Of a stretch of DNA of 64,000 bases, positions 44,397-52,865 are shown piece by piece. Source of the stretch: Bacteroidales bacterium (lineage in GTDB: Bacteria; Bacteroidota; Bacteroidia; Bacteroidales; Muribaculaceae). Under the pieces are notes generated by a model. That model was not told the DNA's origin, searched no databases, and worked only from the letters and a program-made list of their open reading frames with translations. The first letter of the stretch is position 1; each line of letters begins with the position of its first letter. Location of the stretch: NCBI GenBank assembly GCA_900766975.1, contig CAAFXO010000022.1, positions 1 to 64,000 on the forward strand, read 5' to 3'. The translations under genes and the position numbers were made by a program.

Positions 44397-45248
44397 TTAA
44401 ATTGATTTCGTCCCCAAAGAGTCATGGAAAAAGTATTTATCAAGGTAAGCGAGAATTTTGTTTGATTCACCAATGCCACCGCAATATGACGGCTCCCGAC
44501 ATATAGTTATGAATTTCGCCCTCTTGATTATATCTTGCATTATGTATCCAGCCCCATTGTCTCCATATCCATAGATGTCTTGGAAGATAGATTCTGGCCA
44601 AGCGAATGTTCGTCCTTGGCAATCTGTTGTAAAACAATCAAGGTCGAAATCGAGTACATAATTTGTCTCAGCGTCCGTAAAACCGTCTGATTTACCAGGG
44701 ATATTATATCCGAGGATATCACGAACAATCTTGAAATCTTTATATCTGACTTTGTCACCTAACGCACCGCCATTTCTTGAGAGTTCATCCGGAATATGAT
44801 TTATTACTTGGCCTAAATGTTCTCGTCCCAACTTGTCTATATAGGTTCTATTAACCCAATCATCAATATTAGTGCCGTCAACATTCCCTACATTGACAAT
44901 ATTGTTTATGAGACCGAGTTCCATGCCTACACAAACCCAATCATCATCAAATTCACGAATGTCAAATTCGACAAAATTTTTGAAATCACGTTGAGATATT
45001 TTGTCTATGCCTATTTTAGTATACTGTGAAATCAACTCCCAGTTTTCATAAATTGGTCGGGCGTCATCATGTCTATCAAAAGTAACAAGATTGGTTTCTT
45101 TATCAATAATGCCTAACCTCTGAGCTTCATATAATGCTGTTAAGATGCAGCGATGGTCATCATAAAGTATAATGGCCTTGTTTCGATAACTAAACGTATC
45201 GAAATTAGCATATTGATTAAGCTCGTGCAGTCTTGTGATTTCAATCAT
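44397..45248 (-). CDS. UPF0489-like protein
   Basis: A 283-residue cytoplasmic protein. Blocks ILYDDHRCILTALYEAQ, TFDRHDDARPIYENW and NYVLDFDLDCFT form the aspartate/histidine pattern of UPF0489 proteins, thought to share an arginase-like metal-binding fold. No biochemical role is established as far as I know. It has its own promoter, is AT-rich compared with core genes and is the first gene of the island, so it is probably cargo. Confidence 0.6.
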   Translation of the reverse strand: MIEITRLHELNQYANFDTFSYRNKAIILYDDHRCILTALYEAQRLGIIDKETNLVTFDRHDDARPIYENWELISQYTKIGIDKISQRDFKNFVEFDIREFDDDWVCVGMELGLINNIVNVGNVDGTNIDDWVNRTYIDKLGREHLGQVINHIPDELSRNGGALGDKVRYKDFKIVRDILGYNIPGKSDGFTDAETNYVLDFDLDCFTTDCQGRTFAWPESIFQDIYGYGDNGAGYIMQDIIKRAKFITICREPSYCGGIGESNKILAYLDKYFFHDSLGTKSI

Positions 45249-45279
45249 TCTTAGTGTTCGTTGTTGAATTGTTTAGACT

Positions 45280-45309
45280 CAAAGTTAGAGATTATTTCTC
45301 ACATAGCAA
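45280..45309 (-). promoter_or_regulatory. promoter of UPF0489-like gene
   Basis: Minus-strand TTG (45307-45309), 19 nt and TAACTTTG (45280-45287), 32 bp before the start codon. Confidence 0.65.
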
Positions 45310-45397
45310 AATTAAGAGATTAAATGACGCAGATGTAATTTCAATCCGCCCTGCGGAGTGCGACACCTTCAAGAAACGGAGGGGAGAGGGAGGGGTC

Positions 45398-45925
45398 AGA
45401 CTAACGGAAAACTTGTTTGCGCCTATCCATTGAGCAGCCGATGAACAGGACGGCTCCGTGGTCGAAGTAGAGATTGCCTATTCGTGGCACTCCCGATGTG
45501 GCGGTAAATGTCCCGGTGGGCGCAGTAGCCCTGCGGGAGTCGGTTGTCGTGAAACTCTTTCTGTGGAACGGCATCTTGTTCCGAACGCACTTGCCGCGCT
45601 CCGTATTCCTTGATTTTTTCGTGGGCGAAGTCATCCTCTCCGCTCTCGCTTCTGTTTGGGGGCGAAGTCCGTAACATCGGGTCGGCATCGTCTGCGCTGC
45701 CTTGCAGTTGAAGGTGTCGTAATCTCCAAAGCTGCTCTACCCACAGGCACACCGCCGCCGTACTTGCCATAGTCGTAAGCACCGCAACAGATACTCGGAG
45801 CGCTCGCCGCCGGGTCTCTTGTGGTCAGGCATTTTCGGTTCGGGTGAAGTCCAATCGTGGCTGTTCCCGCTCTCCGTGAGCCTCGTTCCTGCTTTCCGTC
45901 TTACATCTGCTTTTCCATTCCGGGC
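45398..45925 (-). pseudogene. ardA: decayed antirestriction gene ardA
   Basis: Minus-strand reading in changing frames recovers most of ArdA as encoded intact at 46179-46835: RLDFTRTENA against DLDFTVEELEYA, DYGKYGGG against TYGKYNDGS, SSFGDYDTF against SSFDDYDDF, EDDFAHEKIKEY against DEDDFDHIKEY, EFHDNRLPQGYCAH against EFHDELDSFEEAYCGH, YRHI, and NLYFDHGAV with VFR and the same TAGTCTGACCC end. Several frameshifts and a stop break it. The 3' flank (to the GCAGGGCGG segment) also matches that of the intact gene, so the two loci are an inverted, diverged duplication. Confidence 0.8.
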
Positions 45926-46178
45926 TACCACGTCAGGCCCATTGTCCGGTTTTACGCCGCAAAGTTATTACCTCCGTGCGGAACGTCAAGGGCAGGTTTG
46001 CACTCCGTGTTCCTCCGTTTTTCGGCCCTACGGGACCGCAAAGTCGGCTGCACTCGGCATAGTCAAGCAAGCTTGCCTCTGCTCTCATTGGCACGACTTT
46101 TCGCCTGCAAAACGGCTATCACCCTTGCCTCATAGGTCCGTCCGGAGGCACTTTGGGGGCAGTGTAAAACTTAAAACA

Positions 46179-46835
46179 ATGAACCTTATGTTTAACCCCT
46201 CAATTTCAACTACAATGAGACTACAATTCGGAGAACTCAACATCACTCCAAGAGTCGTTGAACGACTCGATGACCTGGACTTCACGGTCGAAGAACTCGA
46301 ATATGCCATAGCAGACCACAAGAGCCCCTGCGACGGCGAACCCTCCGTCTACTGCGGTACTTACGGCAAGTACAACGACGGCTCGCTCTGCGGCCTGTGG
46401 GTAGACATCAGCAGCTTCGACGACTACGACGACTTCATTCGCTTCTGCAAGGCGATTCACGCTGACGAGGAAGACCCGGAGCTGATGTTCCAGGACTTCG
46501 AGGGATTCCCCCGCCAGTGGTACAGCGAGAGCGGTATGGACGAGGACGACTTCGACCACATCAAGGAATACTGCGACCTGTGCGACAAGTACGATCAGGA
46601 TGCCGTGGACGATTACATGGAGTTTCACGACGAACTCGACAGCTTCGAGGAAGCCTACTGCGGTCACTGGGACAGCGAAGAAGACTTCGCCCGCCACATC
46701 GTCGAGGAGTGCTACGACCTTGACAGGATCATGGGCAATCTCTCCAACTACTTCGATTACGACGCCTTCGCTCGCGACCTGTTCATGTATGACTATGCCA
46801 TGGGTGCAAACAACAACGTGTTCCGCGTAGTCTGA
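46179..46835 (+). CDS. ardA: antirestriction protein ArdA
   Basis: About 218 residues (or 206 from MRLQFGELNITPR at 46215). A highly acidic DNA-mimic that blocks type I restriction-modification enzymes when mobile DNA enters a cell. ELEYAIADHKSPC, YGKYNDGSLCGLWVDISSFDDYDDF, IKEYCDLCDKYDQDAVDDYMEFHD and YCGHWDSEEDFARHIVEECYDLD are family-typical. The frame is open upstream to 45819, but that part is not ArdA-like. ArdA marks conjugative elements in Bacteroidales. The 45926-46178 stretch is GC-rich leader DNA without a gene I can support. Confidence 0.88.
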   Translation: MNLMFNPSISTTMRLQFGELNITPRVVERLDDLDFTVEELEYAIADHKSPCDGEPSVYCGTYGKYNDGSLCGLWVDISSFDDYDDFIRFCKAIHADEEDPELMFQDFEGFPRQWYSESGMDEDDFDHIKEYCDLCDKYDQDAVDDYMEFHDELDSFEEAYCGHWDSEEDFARHIVEECYDLDRIMGNLSNYFDYDAFARDLFMYDYAMGANNNVFRVV

Positions 46836-46921
46836 CCCAATTCCTCTCTCCTCCCTTCAAGGGTCGCCTTCCGCAGGGCGGCTCTTGATTGTGTTAGACC
46901 GGAAATTTGCAATAAATTGAT

Positions 46922-46929
46922 TATCTTTG
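46922..46929 (+). promoter_or_regulatory. -7 box of TOTE gene
   Basis: TATCTTTG, 37 nt before the ATG at 46967. No TTG at the expected distance. Confidence 0.5.
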
Positions 46930-46966
46930 CATTTGCAAAGCGACCCGTTCGTGTCGCATTAGGCGT

Positions 46967-49780
46967 ATGCAAGATAATCATGATGATATAAACGCATTAA
47001 AGGCCGAAATAGAACGGTTGCGGACGCTGCTTGATGCCAATGGCATTGACTGGCGACCGAGACCTGTTTTCACACGGTCTGACTTGTCATTGGAGGAGCG
47101 TGTCAATCTGTTTCGCAGTCTGTTCCGTGGGCGTGAAGATGTGTTTGCTCGTCGTTGGGAGAGCAGGAATTCCGGTAAATCTGGGTATCAGCCTGTGTGT
47201 CGACGTGAATGGCAATCGCAATATTGCGACAAGAAGAAGTACAAATGCGCCGAATGTCCGAACCGGGAGTTCGAGCCACTGGCATACAAACATATTTACC
47301 GCCATCTTGAGGGACGCGACCCTGATTGTCGGGACGTTGTCGGGCTTTATGCAATCACAGCAAATGACGGTTGCAATTTCTTATGCGCCGATTTTGATGA
47401 CAAGAGTTGCGAACATGGTTATCAGAACGATGTAAAAGCATATATAGCAGTGTGTCGAGACTGGGATATTCCGGCGTATACTGAGCGGTCACGTTCGGGC
47501 AACGGTGCGCACGTCTGGATTTTCTTCGCAGAGGAAGTTAAAGCCCGTGACGCGCGTAGGCTTGGAAATGCAATTCTTACTGAGGCGATGGAGCGCGATG
47601 GCAGAATGTCGTTCAAGTCTTATGACCGCTTATTCCCCAATCAAGACACTATGCCGACCGGCGGCTTCGGGAATCTCGTGGCTTTGCCATTGCAGGGCCG
47701 GGCACGGAAGAACGGCAACAGTGTATTTGTCAATGACGATTTCAAGCCATACGCCGACCAATGGGGATTTCTGCAATCCGTTAAGAAAATGACGGTTCTT
47801 GAATTGGCCGCAGCTATATCATCGCATTGCGCACAAGAACCAATGGGCGCGTTATCGAAGACAAGCGAGTCCGCGCCGTGGGAACGTCCGACAGCGAAAT
47901 CGATGTCCAAAGCAGAATTTCCGACAACAATAAAATTGGTCCTTGCCAACGGCATTTATATTCCCTTGAAAGGCTTGAGTGCTAAGTCGGTCAATCATCT
48001 TAAACGCATCGCGGCGTTCCGCAATCCTGAATTTTATGCCAAACTTGGCATGAGGCTCCCAACTTATAACATTCCACGGATTATCTCTTGTTCAGAACTC
48101 ACGGATGATTATCTGCTAATGCCGCGTGGATGTTATGAAGACATCGTTCAATTCTTCGAGTTGCATGGCACCTCAGTCAGCAATGACGATAAACGGACAA
48201 ATGATACCAATATCAACGTGTCGTTTAACGGCACGCTCCGCCCGGAACAAGGTGCCGCTGTTGAGGAACTGATGCGCCATAATACCGGCGTAATCCATGC
48301 CACAACTGCCTTTGGCAAGACTGTCGCAGGAATCGCTTTGATTGCACGGCGGAAAGTCAACACACTGATACTTGTTCACACAAAAGCTCTGCTTGACCAA
48401 TGGCGGCGCGAACTCGAAAAGTTTCTTGTCACAGATTTTCAGCCACCGGAGCAACGTAAAGGACCGGGAAGAAAGAAGAAGTTCCGGCAGTTCGGTGCAC
48501 TATGCGCCACCGAAAATTCTCTTAATGGCAAAATTGATGTTGCCCTTATCCAGTCGTGCTTTGATGATGAGGCAGATGCTAAAATGTTTGTCAAGGATTA
48601 TGGCATGGTAATCGTTGACGAATGTCATCATATATCGGCGGTCAACTTTGAGCGAGTGTTAAGGCAGGTCAATGCACGGTATGTCTATGGTCTATCTGCC
48701 ACGCCAATCCGTAAAGATGGACATCAGCCAATTATCTTCATGCAATGCGGGCCAATACGATATACTTCCGATGCAAAAACTCAGATTGCATCGCAATCAT
48801 TCAGACGCATCCTCATTCCGCGATTCACCGCCTATCGGAGTCTGACTGATGAAAAACGCACATTCACTAAGGTCGCCGCATCACTTGCCGAGGATGAACA
48901 GCGCAACCATCTGATTGCTGATGATGTTAAAACTGTCCTTGACGAAGGGCGTTCACCTATCATACTTACCAAATTCAAAGAGCACGTAAGCATTTTGGCA
49001 GAAAAATGCAAGCGCTTCTGTCCGAACATTGTAACCCTTGTAGGCACAGACTCCGCTAAAGTTAAGCGCGAAACGCTTATGCGTCTCAACAAAGTCAAGT
49101 CCGATGAACTATTGATAGTGATAGCGACGGGCCAATATGTCGGAGAAGGCTTCGACCTGCCGAGACTCGACACGCTTTTCCTTGCTACTCCCAACTCATG
49201 GAAAGGGCTGATAGCGCAATACGCCGGAAGACTACACCGTGAATATCCCGGCAAAAAAGAAGTGCGCATCTACGACTATGTCGACCTCCACGAGCCAATC
49301 TGCGAATCGATGTATCGCAAGCGTCTCGCGGCCTACAAACAACAGGGATATGCTCTTTCGGAAACATCCGAAGGCCTTTTTGCCGAGCCGGTCACACAAG
49401 CCATCTTCGGCGCAGATGATTTTGAAATTGCATTCCTCAATGATCTTGCTTCGGCGCGACTAAGTATCGTCATTTCGTGCCATCGGCTTAAATGGAAGCG
49501 CCATCCACGACTAGTAGACCTATTGCAAAACAAACTCCACCAAGGCATCGCAGTAACTATCGTCATCCACGAGACAGGCCACAACGAACCGGAATTATCT
49601 ACAATAGGAGTAAGAATCATCTCATCCCCTGCTACAAGTCTTAATTGCGCCGTCATCGATAATACTACCGGCTGGTACGGCTCAGTCAATTTCTGTGGCC
49701 GCACCCTTCCCGATGCCACCGCCATCCGTCTGCAAGACAGCTACTTCTGCGCCTCCCTCATTGACTGTTTGTTACAATAA
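46967..49780 (+). CDS. TOTE-type primase-helicase-PLD protein
   Basis: 937 residues, three modules. A coiled N-terminus leads to an archaeo-eukaryotic primase domain: zinc-like cysteines at 78, 87, 94 and 97, the acidic pair in FLCADFDD (142/144) and SGNGAHVW (177-184). A superfamily 2 helicase follows: Walker A TTAFGKTVAG near 451, Walker B VIVDECHH near 551, YGLSATPIRKDG, and QYAGRLHREYPGK. The end is a PLD-like lobe (VIDNTTGWYGSVNF near 905) whose HxK motif is replaced (SLN). This layout is that of TOTE conflict-system proteins, predicted to synthesise or process nucleic acid in defence. It sits directly before the structured RNA and BREX. Confidence 0.8.
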   Translation: MQDNHDDINALKAEIERLRTLLDANGIDWRPRPVFTRSDLSLEERVNLFRSLFRGREDVFARRWESRNSGKSGYQPVCRREWQSQYCDKKKYKCAECPNREFEPLAYKHIYRHLEGRDPDCRDVVGLYAITANDGCNFLCADFDDKSCEHGYQNDVKAYIAVCRDWDIPAYTERSRSGNGAHVWIFFAEEVKARDARRLGNAILTEAMERDGRMSFKSYDRLFPNQDTMPTGGFGNLVALPLQGRARKNGNSVFVNDDFKPYADQWGFLQSVKKMTVLELAAAISSHCAQEPMGALSKTSESAPWERPTAKSMSKAEFPTTIKLVLANGIYIPLKGLSAKSVNHLKRIAAFRNPEFYAKLGMRLPTYNIPRIISCSELTDDYLLMPRGCYEDIVQFFELHGTSVSNDDKRTNDTNINVSFNGTLRPEQGAAVEELMRHNTGVIHATTAFGKTVAGIALIARRKVNTLILVHTKALLDQWRRELEKFLVTDFQPPEQRKGPGRKKKFRQFGALCATENSLNGKIDVALIQSCFDDEADAKMFVKDYGMVIVDECHHISAVNFERVLRQVNARYVYGLSATPIRKDGHQPIIFMQCGPIRYTSDAKTQIASQSFRRILIPRFTAYRSLTDEKRTFTKVAASLAEDEQRNHLIADDVKTVLDEGRSPIILTKFKEHVSILAEKCKRFCPNIVTLVGTDSAKVKRETLMRLNKVKSDELLIVIATGQYVGEGFDLPRLDTLFLATPNSWKGLIAQYAGRLHREYPGKKEVRIYDYVDLHEPICESMYRKRLAAYKQQGYALSETSEGLFAEPVTQAIFGADDFEIAFLNDLASARLSIVISCHRLKWKRHPRLVDLLQNKLHQGIAVTIVIHETGHNEPELSTIGVRIISSPATSLNCAVIDNTTGWYGSVNFCGRTLPDATAIRLQDSYFCASLIDCLLQ

Positions 49781-49929
49781 ATAACAGGCCGTGAAGTATA
49801 TCGGTATGATTATATAATGTGTAATCAGACGTAAGGGGATGTCTGAATAATTTATTTTGATTACATCGATTTATCCGATTTATCAAAAGATTTTGAGTAA
49901 TTTATGGCAATTAGATGACAGAAAATTAG

Positions 49930-49937
49930 TAACTTTG
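49930..49937 (+). promoter_or_regulatory. -7 box of the structured RNA
   Basis: TAACTTTG, an exact match to the -7 pattern seen at the strong promoters in this window. The -33 element is weak. Transcription would begin near 49943. Positions 49781-49929 show no gene. Confidence 0.55.
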
Positions 49938-49940
49938 TGC

Positions 49941-50256
49941 GACCTTACGCCGAGTGGTTGCCTGAAATGGCAGCTGGAACGTGGGAGGTCATTACATAAT
50001 GAAAGCGTTTACTTGCGCTTAATTCTTGGCTGTTAAGAACCTAGGAAATTCTTTTACCATCATCAAGAATAAAGCAACGGTAGATGTCTCGGGTATGATT
50101 TTACATACCCTTAGGTGGATTATACCCTTTAGGGTGTGTCCCCTTTGGTGTACTATCATACGGCGTAGGCTCTGGCGTTGCTCGTTCGATGATGAACGGC
50201 TTCCTAGGGCCTTTAACAGCAGGACGAGTAACAGGTACGGATCCTGCGCTTTTTTG
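49941..50256 (+). ncRNA. structured RNA of about 310 nt between TOTE and BREX
   Basis: Pairings visible by eye: GACCT (49941-49945) with AGGTC (49986-49990) around TGCC/GGCA; CATTA/TAATG (49990-50001); AAGCG/CGCTT (50003-50020); a long closing helix of two 8-bp parts, GCTGTTAA (50029-50036) with TTAACAGC (50213-50220) and CCTAGGAA (50040-50047) with TTCCTAGG (50201-50208). Inside it are ATTCTT/AAGAAT (50048-50070), AGCAACG (50073-50079) with CGTTGCT (50176-50182), GGGTATG/CATACCC (50091-50110) and CGTTC/GAACG (50183-50198). A terminator ends it. I recognise no known family (not tmRNA, RNase P, 6S or SRP by their usual landmarks). Confidence 0.7.
50219..50256 (+). terminator. terminator of the structured RNA, upstream of brxP
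   Basis: GCAGGA (50219-50224) pairs with TCCTGC (50242-50247), and GCTTTTTTG follows. Its first two bases are also the last two of the closing helix of the RNA, so the structures compete slightly. It lies 64 nt before the brxP start. Confidence 0.7.
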
Positions 50257-50285
50257 TTAATCAAAAATATAATGAGTTTGTCAGA

Positions 50286-50320
50286 GGGTCGATGAACTAT
50301 GAGACAGGAGACCCCGACAA
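50286..50320 (+). promoter_or_regulatory. brxP translation start region with Shine-Dalgarno and hairpin
   Basis: AGGAG (50306-50310) lies ten bases before the brxP ATG, an unusually good ribosome site for a Bacteroidetes gene. GGGTC (50286-50290) can pair with GACCC (50310-50314), placing AGGAG at the edge of the loop. The only promoter-like element after the terminator, TGAGTTTG (50273-50280), deviates from the pattern. Confidence 0.4.
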
Positions 50321-52849
50321 ATGTTCAAAGTCGTATGGGATAAAGAGAACAATGGCGTTCGCCTCACGATGGCACCCCCATCAGGCGAAGCATTAAATGT
50401 ATGCCCGCGTCCTGTATTCTGGGAAGAACTTGATTTCCTTGGCCTCGACCGTCTCGGCTGGACTTATCCCCATTGTAAAGAACCACTCCTCTGGGCCTGC
50501 GACCGCCGCTACTTCTACAGGGGTGATGTTGTCCTCGAAATTCATGGTGGAAATCTTTTCGATTCTCCGACTAATTCGATTCTCCAGCATAATCTTCATT
50601 TAGAGCCTATAAATCTTGATGCTTTATTGAAAGCTAATGAGGACAGTATGTTCCTTATTGAGCATGAGGCAATGGAATTCATTAACTCTGTTTTTGATTC
50701 TCACGTTGTCAAAAAAGCATCAAATCCGAACATCAAGTACGAGGAGTTAACGACTCGCTTGAGCGAAAAAACTAATCAAAAGCACACAGTCATTCAAGAA
50801 GATTGTGGCTCTTTTGATATTATGCCAGAGGCTGAAGCTGAGAAAAAAGGCAAGCGAAAAATTTTTAATAGCAATATAGATTCAGTTATAGTATCTTTTT
50901 CTGGAGGTAAAGACTCACAAGTCGTTTTAGATCTAGTGGCTCGTGTTGTGCCACCCGAACAGTACTATGTAATATATTCAAATACAGGGTATGAGCTTCC
51001 TACTTCTTTGACTTTATACAAAGAAATAGAAGCCCTATATCATAAAGATTATCCTAACCTTGAATTTCTGACTGCAGAAAATCATCAACCAGTATTATAC
51101 TATTGGGATGAATTAGACACCCCGAGCAAAATACATAGATGGTGTTGTGCTGTTATGAAAACGGCTCCGCTATATAGATTGCTAAAGGAAAAGGTCGGTA
51201 AAGGCCGTCAACCAAATGTTATTGCCTTTGAGGGTGTACGAGCTGAAGAAAGTTCGACACGTGCAACATATGCGCGTATCGGTAAAGGAGTTAAGCATGG
51301 TAACGTAGTTAACGCAAGGCCAATTTTTGAATGGTCAGTCACAGAAGTTTGGCTTTACCTTCTGTTTCATGGTCTTCCCATAAACCTTGCTTATCGTAAG
51401 GGGCTAAATCGAGTAGGTTGTGTGATTTGCCCCCTTAGCTCTGAGTTGGGCGACTGTCTTGACCACAAATTTTTCCCTGAGACATCCCAGCCCTTCATTG
51501 ACAAACTTAGAGAAAATGCACGTAAAGCTGGCATAAAAGGCGTTGACACTTATCTGAAGGAACGTAAATGGAAGGTTAGAGCTGGAGGAAACCGCCATAC
51601 ATCCACTTCAGTGGTCGAATATACTAATGCAAATAACGACCTTCAGGTTTCCATAGTCAACCCCAAAGAAGATTTTTTCCAGTGGATTAAAGTCCTGGGT
51701 AAACATACCATCAAGGATAACGGCAACGGCCTTTATGATATTTTCCTTAAATTTAGGGAAAAAGTCTATTTTATAACTGCTCTCCTCGAGGCAGACAAAC
51801 TAACACTATCCATAAAAGATTGCGTTACTGATATAATATTTGTCAGCCTCCTTAAGAGAGTGATTAACAAGGCTGTTTACTGTGTACACTGTGAGGTGTG
51901 TGAGGTTGAATGTCCTACCGGTGCACTCTCGGTTGTACCCTGTGTAAAAGTTGACGCATCTAAATGTGTACACTGTCATAAATGTCTCACATTTAAGGAT
52001 AACGGATGTGTCGCTGCCAATTCAATTCGTCAAACAAATACGACTTCTCAATCGAATACGAACATGAGCATATCATCAATAAAAAAATTCAACACCTTCG
52101 GACTTCGAAATAGCTGGGTTAAAGCCTACTATAAGACTCCAGAAACTTTCCTTTCGGTCGAGGGGAAAGAACTCCTCAATCCCAATAAGCAGCTTCCCAT
52201 ATTCTTAAATTGGATGGTTAGTGCTGGTCTAGCCAACACGGATAAGACACCGACAGAGCTTTCGAATGCCCTTACATCGGCTTATCAAACAGACTCTAAC
52301 CTTTTCTGGCAGGTTGTGTGGGTAAACTTATGCAACGACAGCGAGCTTTGCGCTTGGTATAGATCGAAAATTGGGTTCGAACGGGAATATTCGCGCGAAG
52401 ACTTGATTGCACTTCTCGCGGAATCGTTTCCCTCAATACCGGAGTCAACAAGAGACAATGCTCTCAAATCGCTCTTGAACACCTTTAATGAGAGCCCATT
52501 AGGAAGTTCTGCCCATGTTGGCAAGGTAATCAAAATTGGCAACAAGACCTCAGTAAGACGTGATAGCATAAGCGATCTATCACTTGTTACGGCAGCTCTG
52601 TCTCTCTATCGCTACGCCGAGAAGGTAGGTCGTCGCTCCCTGACCGTTTCGGAGTTTTATAATCCCGAGCAGATCGATGGCATTGTGCGCCAGTTCGGTA
52701 TCGAGCGTGAGTCGCTTGAACAAATACTTCGCTCGCTCGAGCAGGACAGCAACCATGTGCTTCGCGCCGAACTTAAGATGGGTCTTGACAACATCATTCT
52801 CCGTGACGACCTTACCTCGGAAGACATCTTAAAGCTTATGCTCAAATAA
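50321..52849 (+). CDS. brxP: BREX-4 protein BrxP (PAPS-reductase-like, Fe-S, DUF4007)
   Basis: 842 residues. A short N-terminal domain precedes a DndC-like PAPS-reductase/ATP-pyrophosphatase domain with PP-loop SFSGGKDSQVVLDLV near 194, AFEGVRAEESSTR and cysteines in RVGCVICPLSSELGDC. A ferredoxin-like segment near 519 (CVHCEVCEVECPTG...CVHCHKC) would bind iron-sulfur clusters. The C-terminal 250 residues (FGLRNSWVKAYYKTPETFL onward) match DUF4007. DndC relatives activate sulfur chemistry in DNA phosphorothioation. BrxP is the hallmark of BREX type 4, where its reaction is not known to me. It is first of the operon, 17 bp before brxC. Confidence 0.85.
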   Translation: MFKVVWDKENNGVRLTMAPPSGEALNVCPRPVFWEELDFLGLDRLGWTYPHCKEPLLWACDRRYFYRGDVVLEIHGGNLFDSPTNSILQHNLHLEPINLDALLKANEDSMFLIEHEAMEFINSVFDSHVVKKASNPNIKYEELTTRLSEKTNQKHTVIQEDCGSFDIMPEAEAEKKGKRKIFNSNIDSVIVSFSGGKDSQVVLDLVARVVPPEQYYVIYSNTGYELPTSLTLYKEIEALYHKDYPNLEFLTAENHQPVLYYWDELDTPSKIHRWCCAVMKTAPLYRLLKEKVGKGRQPNVIAFEGVRAEESSTRATYARIGKGVKHGNVVNARPIFEWSVTEVWLYLLFHGLPINLAYRKGLNRVGCVICPLSSELGDCLDHKFFPETSQPFIDKLRENARKAGIKGVDTYLKERKWKVRAGGNRHTSTSVVEYTNANNDLQVSIVNPKEDFFQWIKVLGKHTIKDNGNGLYDIFLKFREKVYFITALLEADKLTLSIKDCVTDIIFVSLLKRVINKAVYCVHCEVCEVECPTGALSVVPCVKVDASKCVHCHKCLTFKDNGCVAANSIRQTNTTSQSNTNMSISSIKKFNTFGLRNSWVKAYYKTPETFLSVEGKELLNPNKQLPIFLNWMVSAGLANTDKTPTELSNALTSAYQTDSNLFWQVVWVNLCNDSELCAWYRSKIGFEREYSREDLIALLAESFPSIPESTRDNALKSLLNTFNESPLGSSAHVGKVIKIGNKTSVRRDSISDLSLVTAALSLYRYAEKVGRRSLTVSEFYNPEQIDGIVRQFGIERESLEQILRSLEQDSNHVLRAELKMGLDNIILRDDLTSEDILKLMLK

Positions 52850-52865
52850 AACCACCTGATAAACC

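Noticed and set aside
45423..45782. 119-codon minus-strand gene
   Set aside because: It is one frame through the decayed ardA. Matches to ArdA jump between frames, so it is a pseudogene and not a new protein.
45819..46178. N-terminal 120-codon extension of ArdA
   Set aside because: The sequence is not ArdA-like. The domain begins at MRLQFGELNITPR and two suitable ATGs lie at 46179 and 46215.
49941..50256. tmRNA, RNase P or 6S RNA
   Set aside because: No tRNA-like ends or tag frame, no conserved RNase P core sequence, and a branched fold unlike the 6S rod.
50026..50295. 89-codon open frame across the structured RNA (TTG start)
   Set aside because: It runs through the helices and the terminator, lacks a ribosome site and has no protein-like character. 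The base-pairing signal is far stronger.
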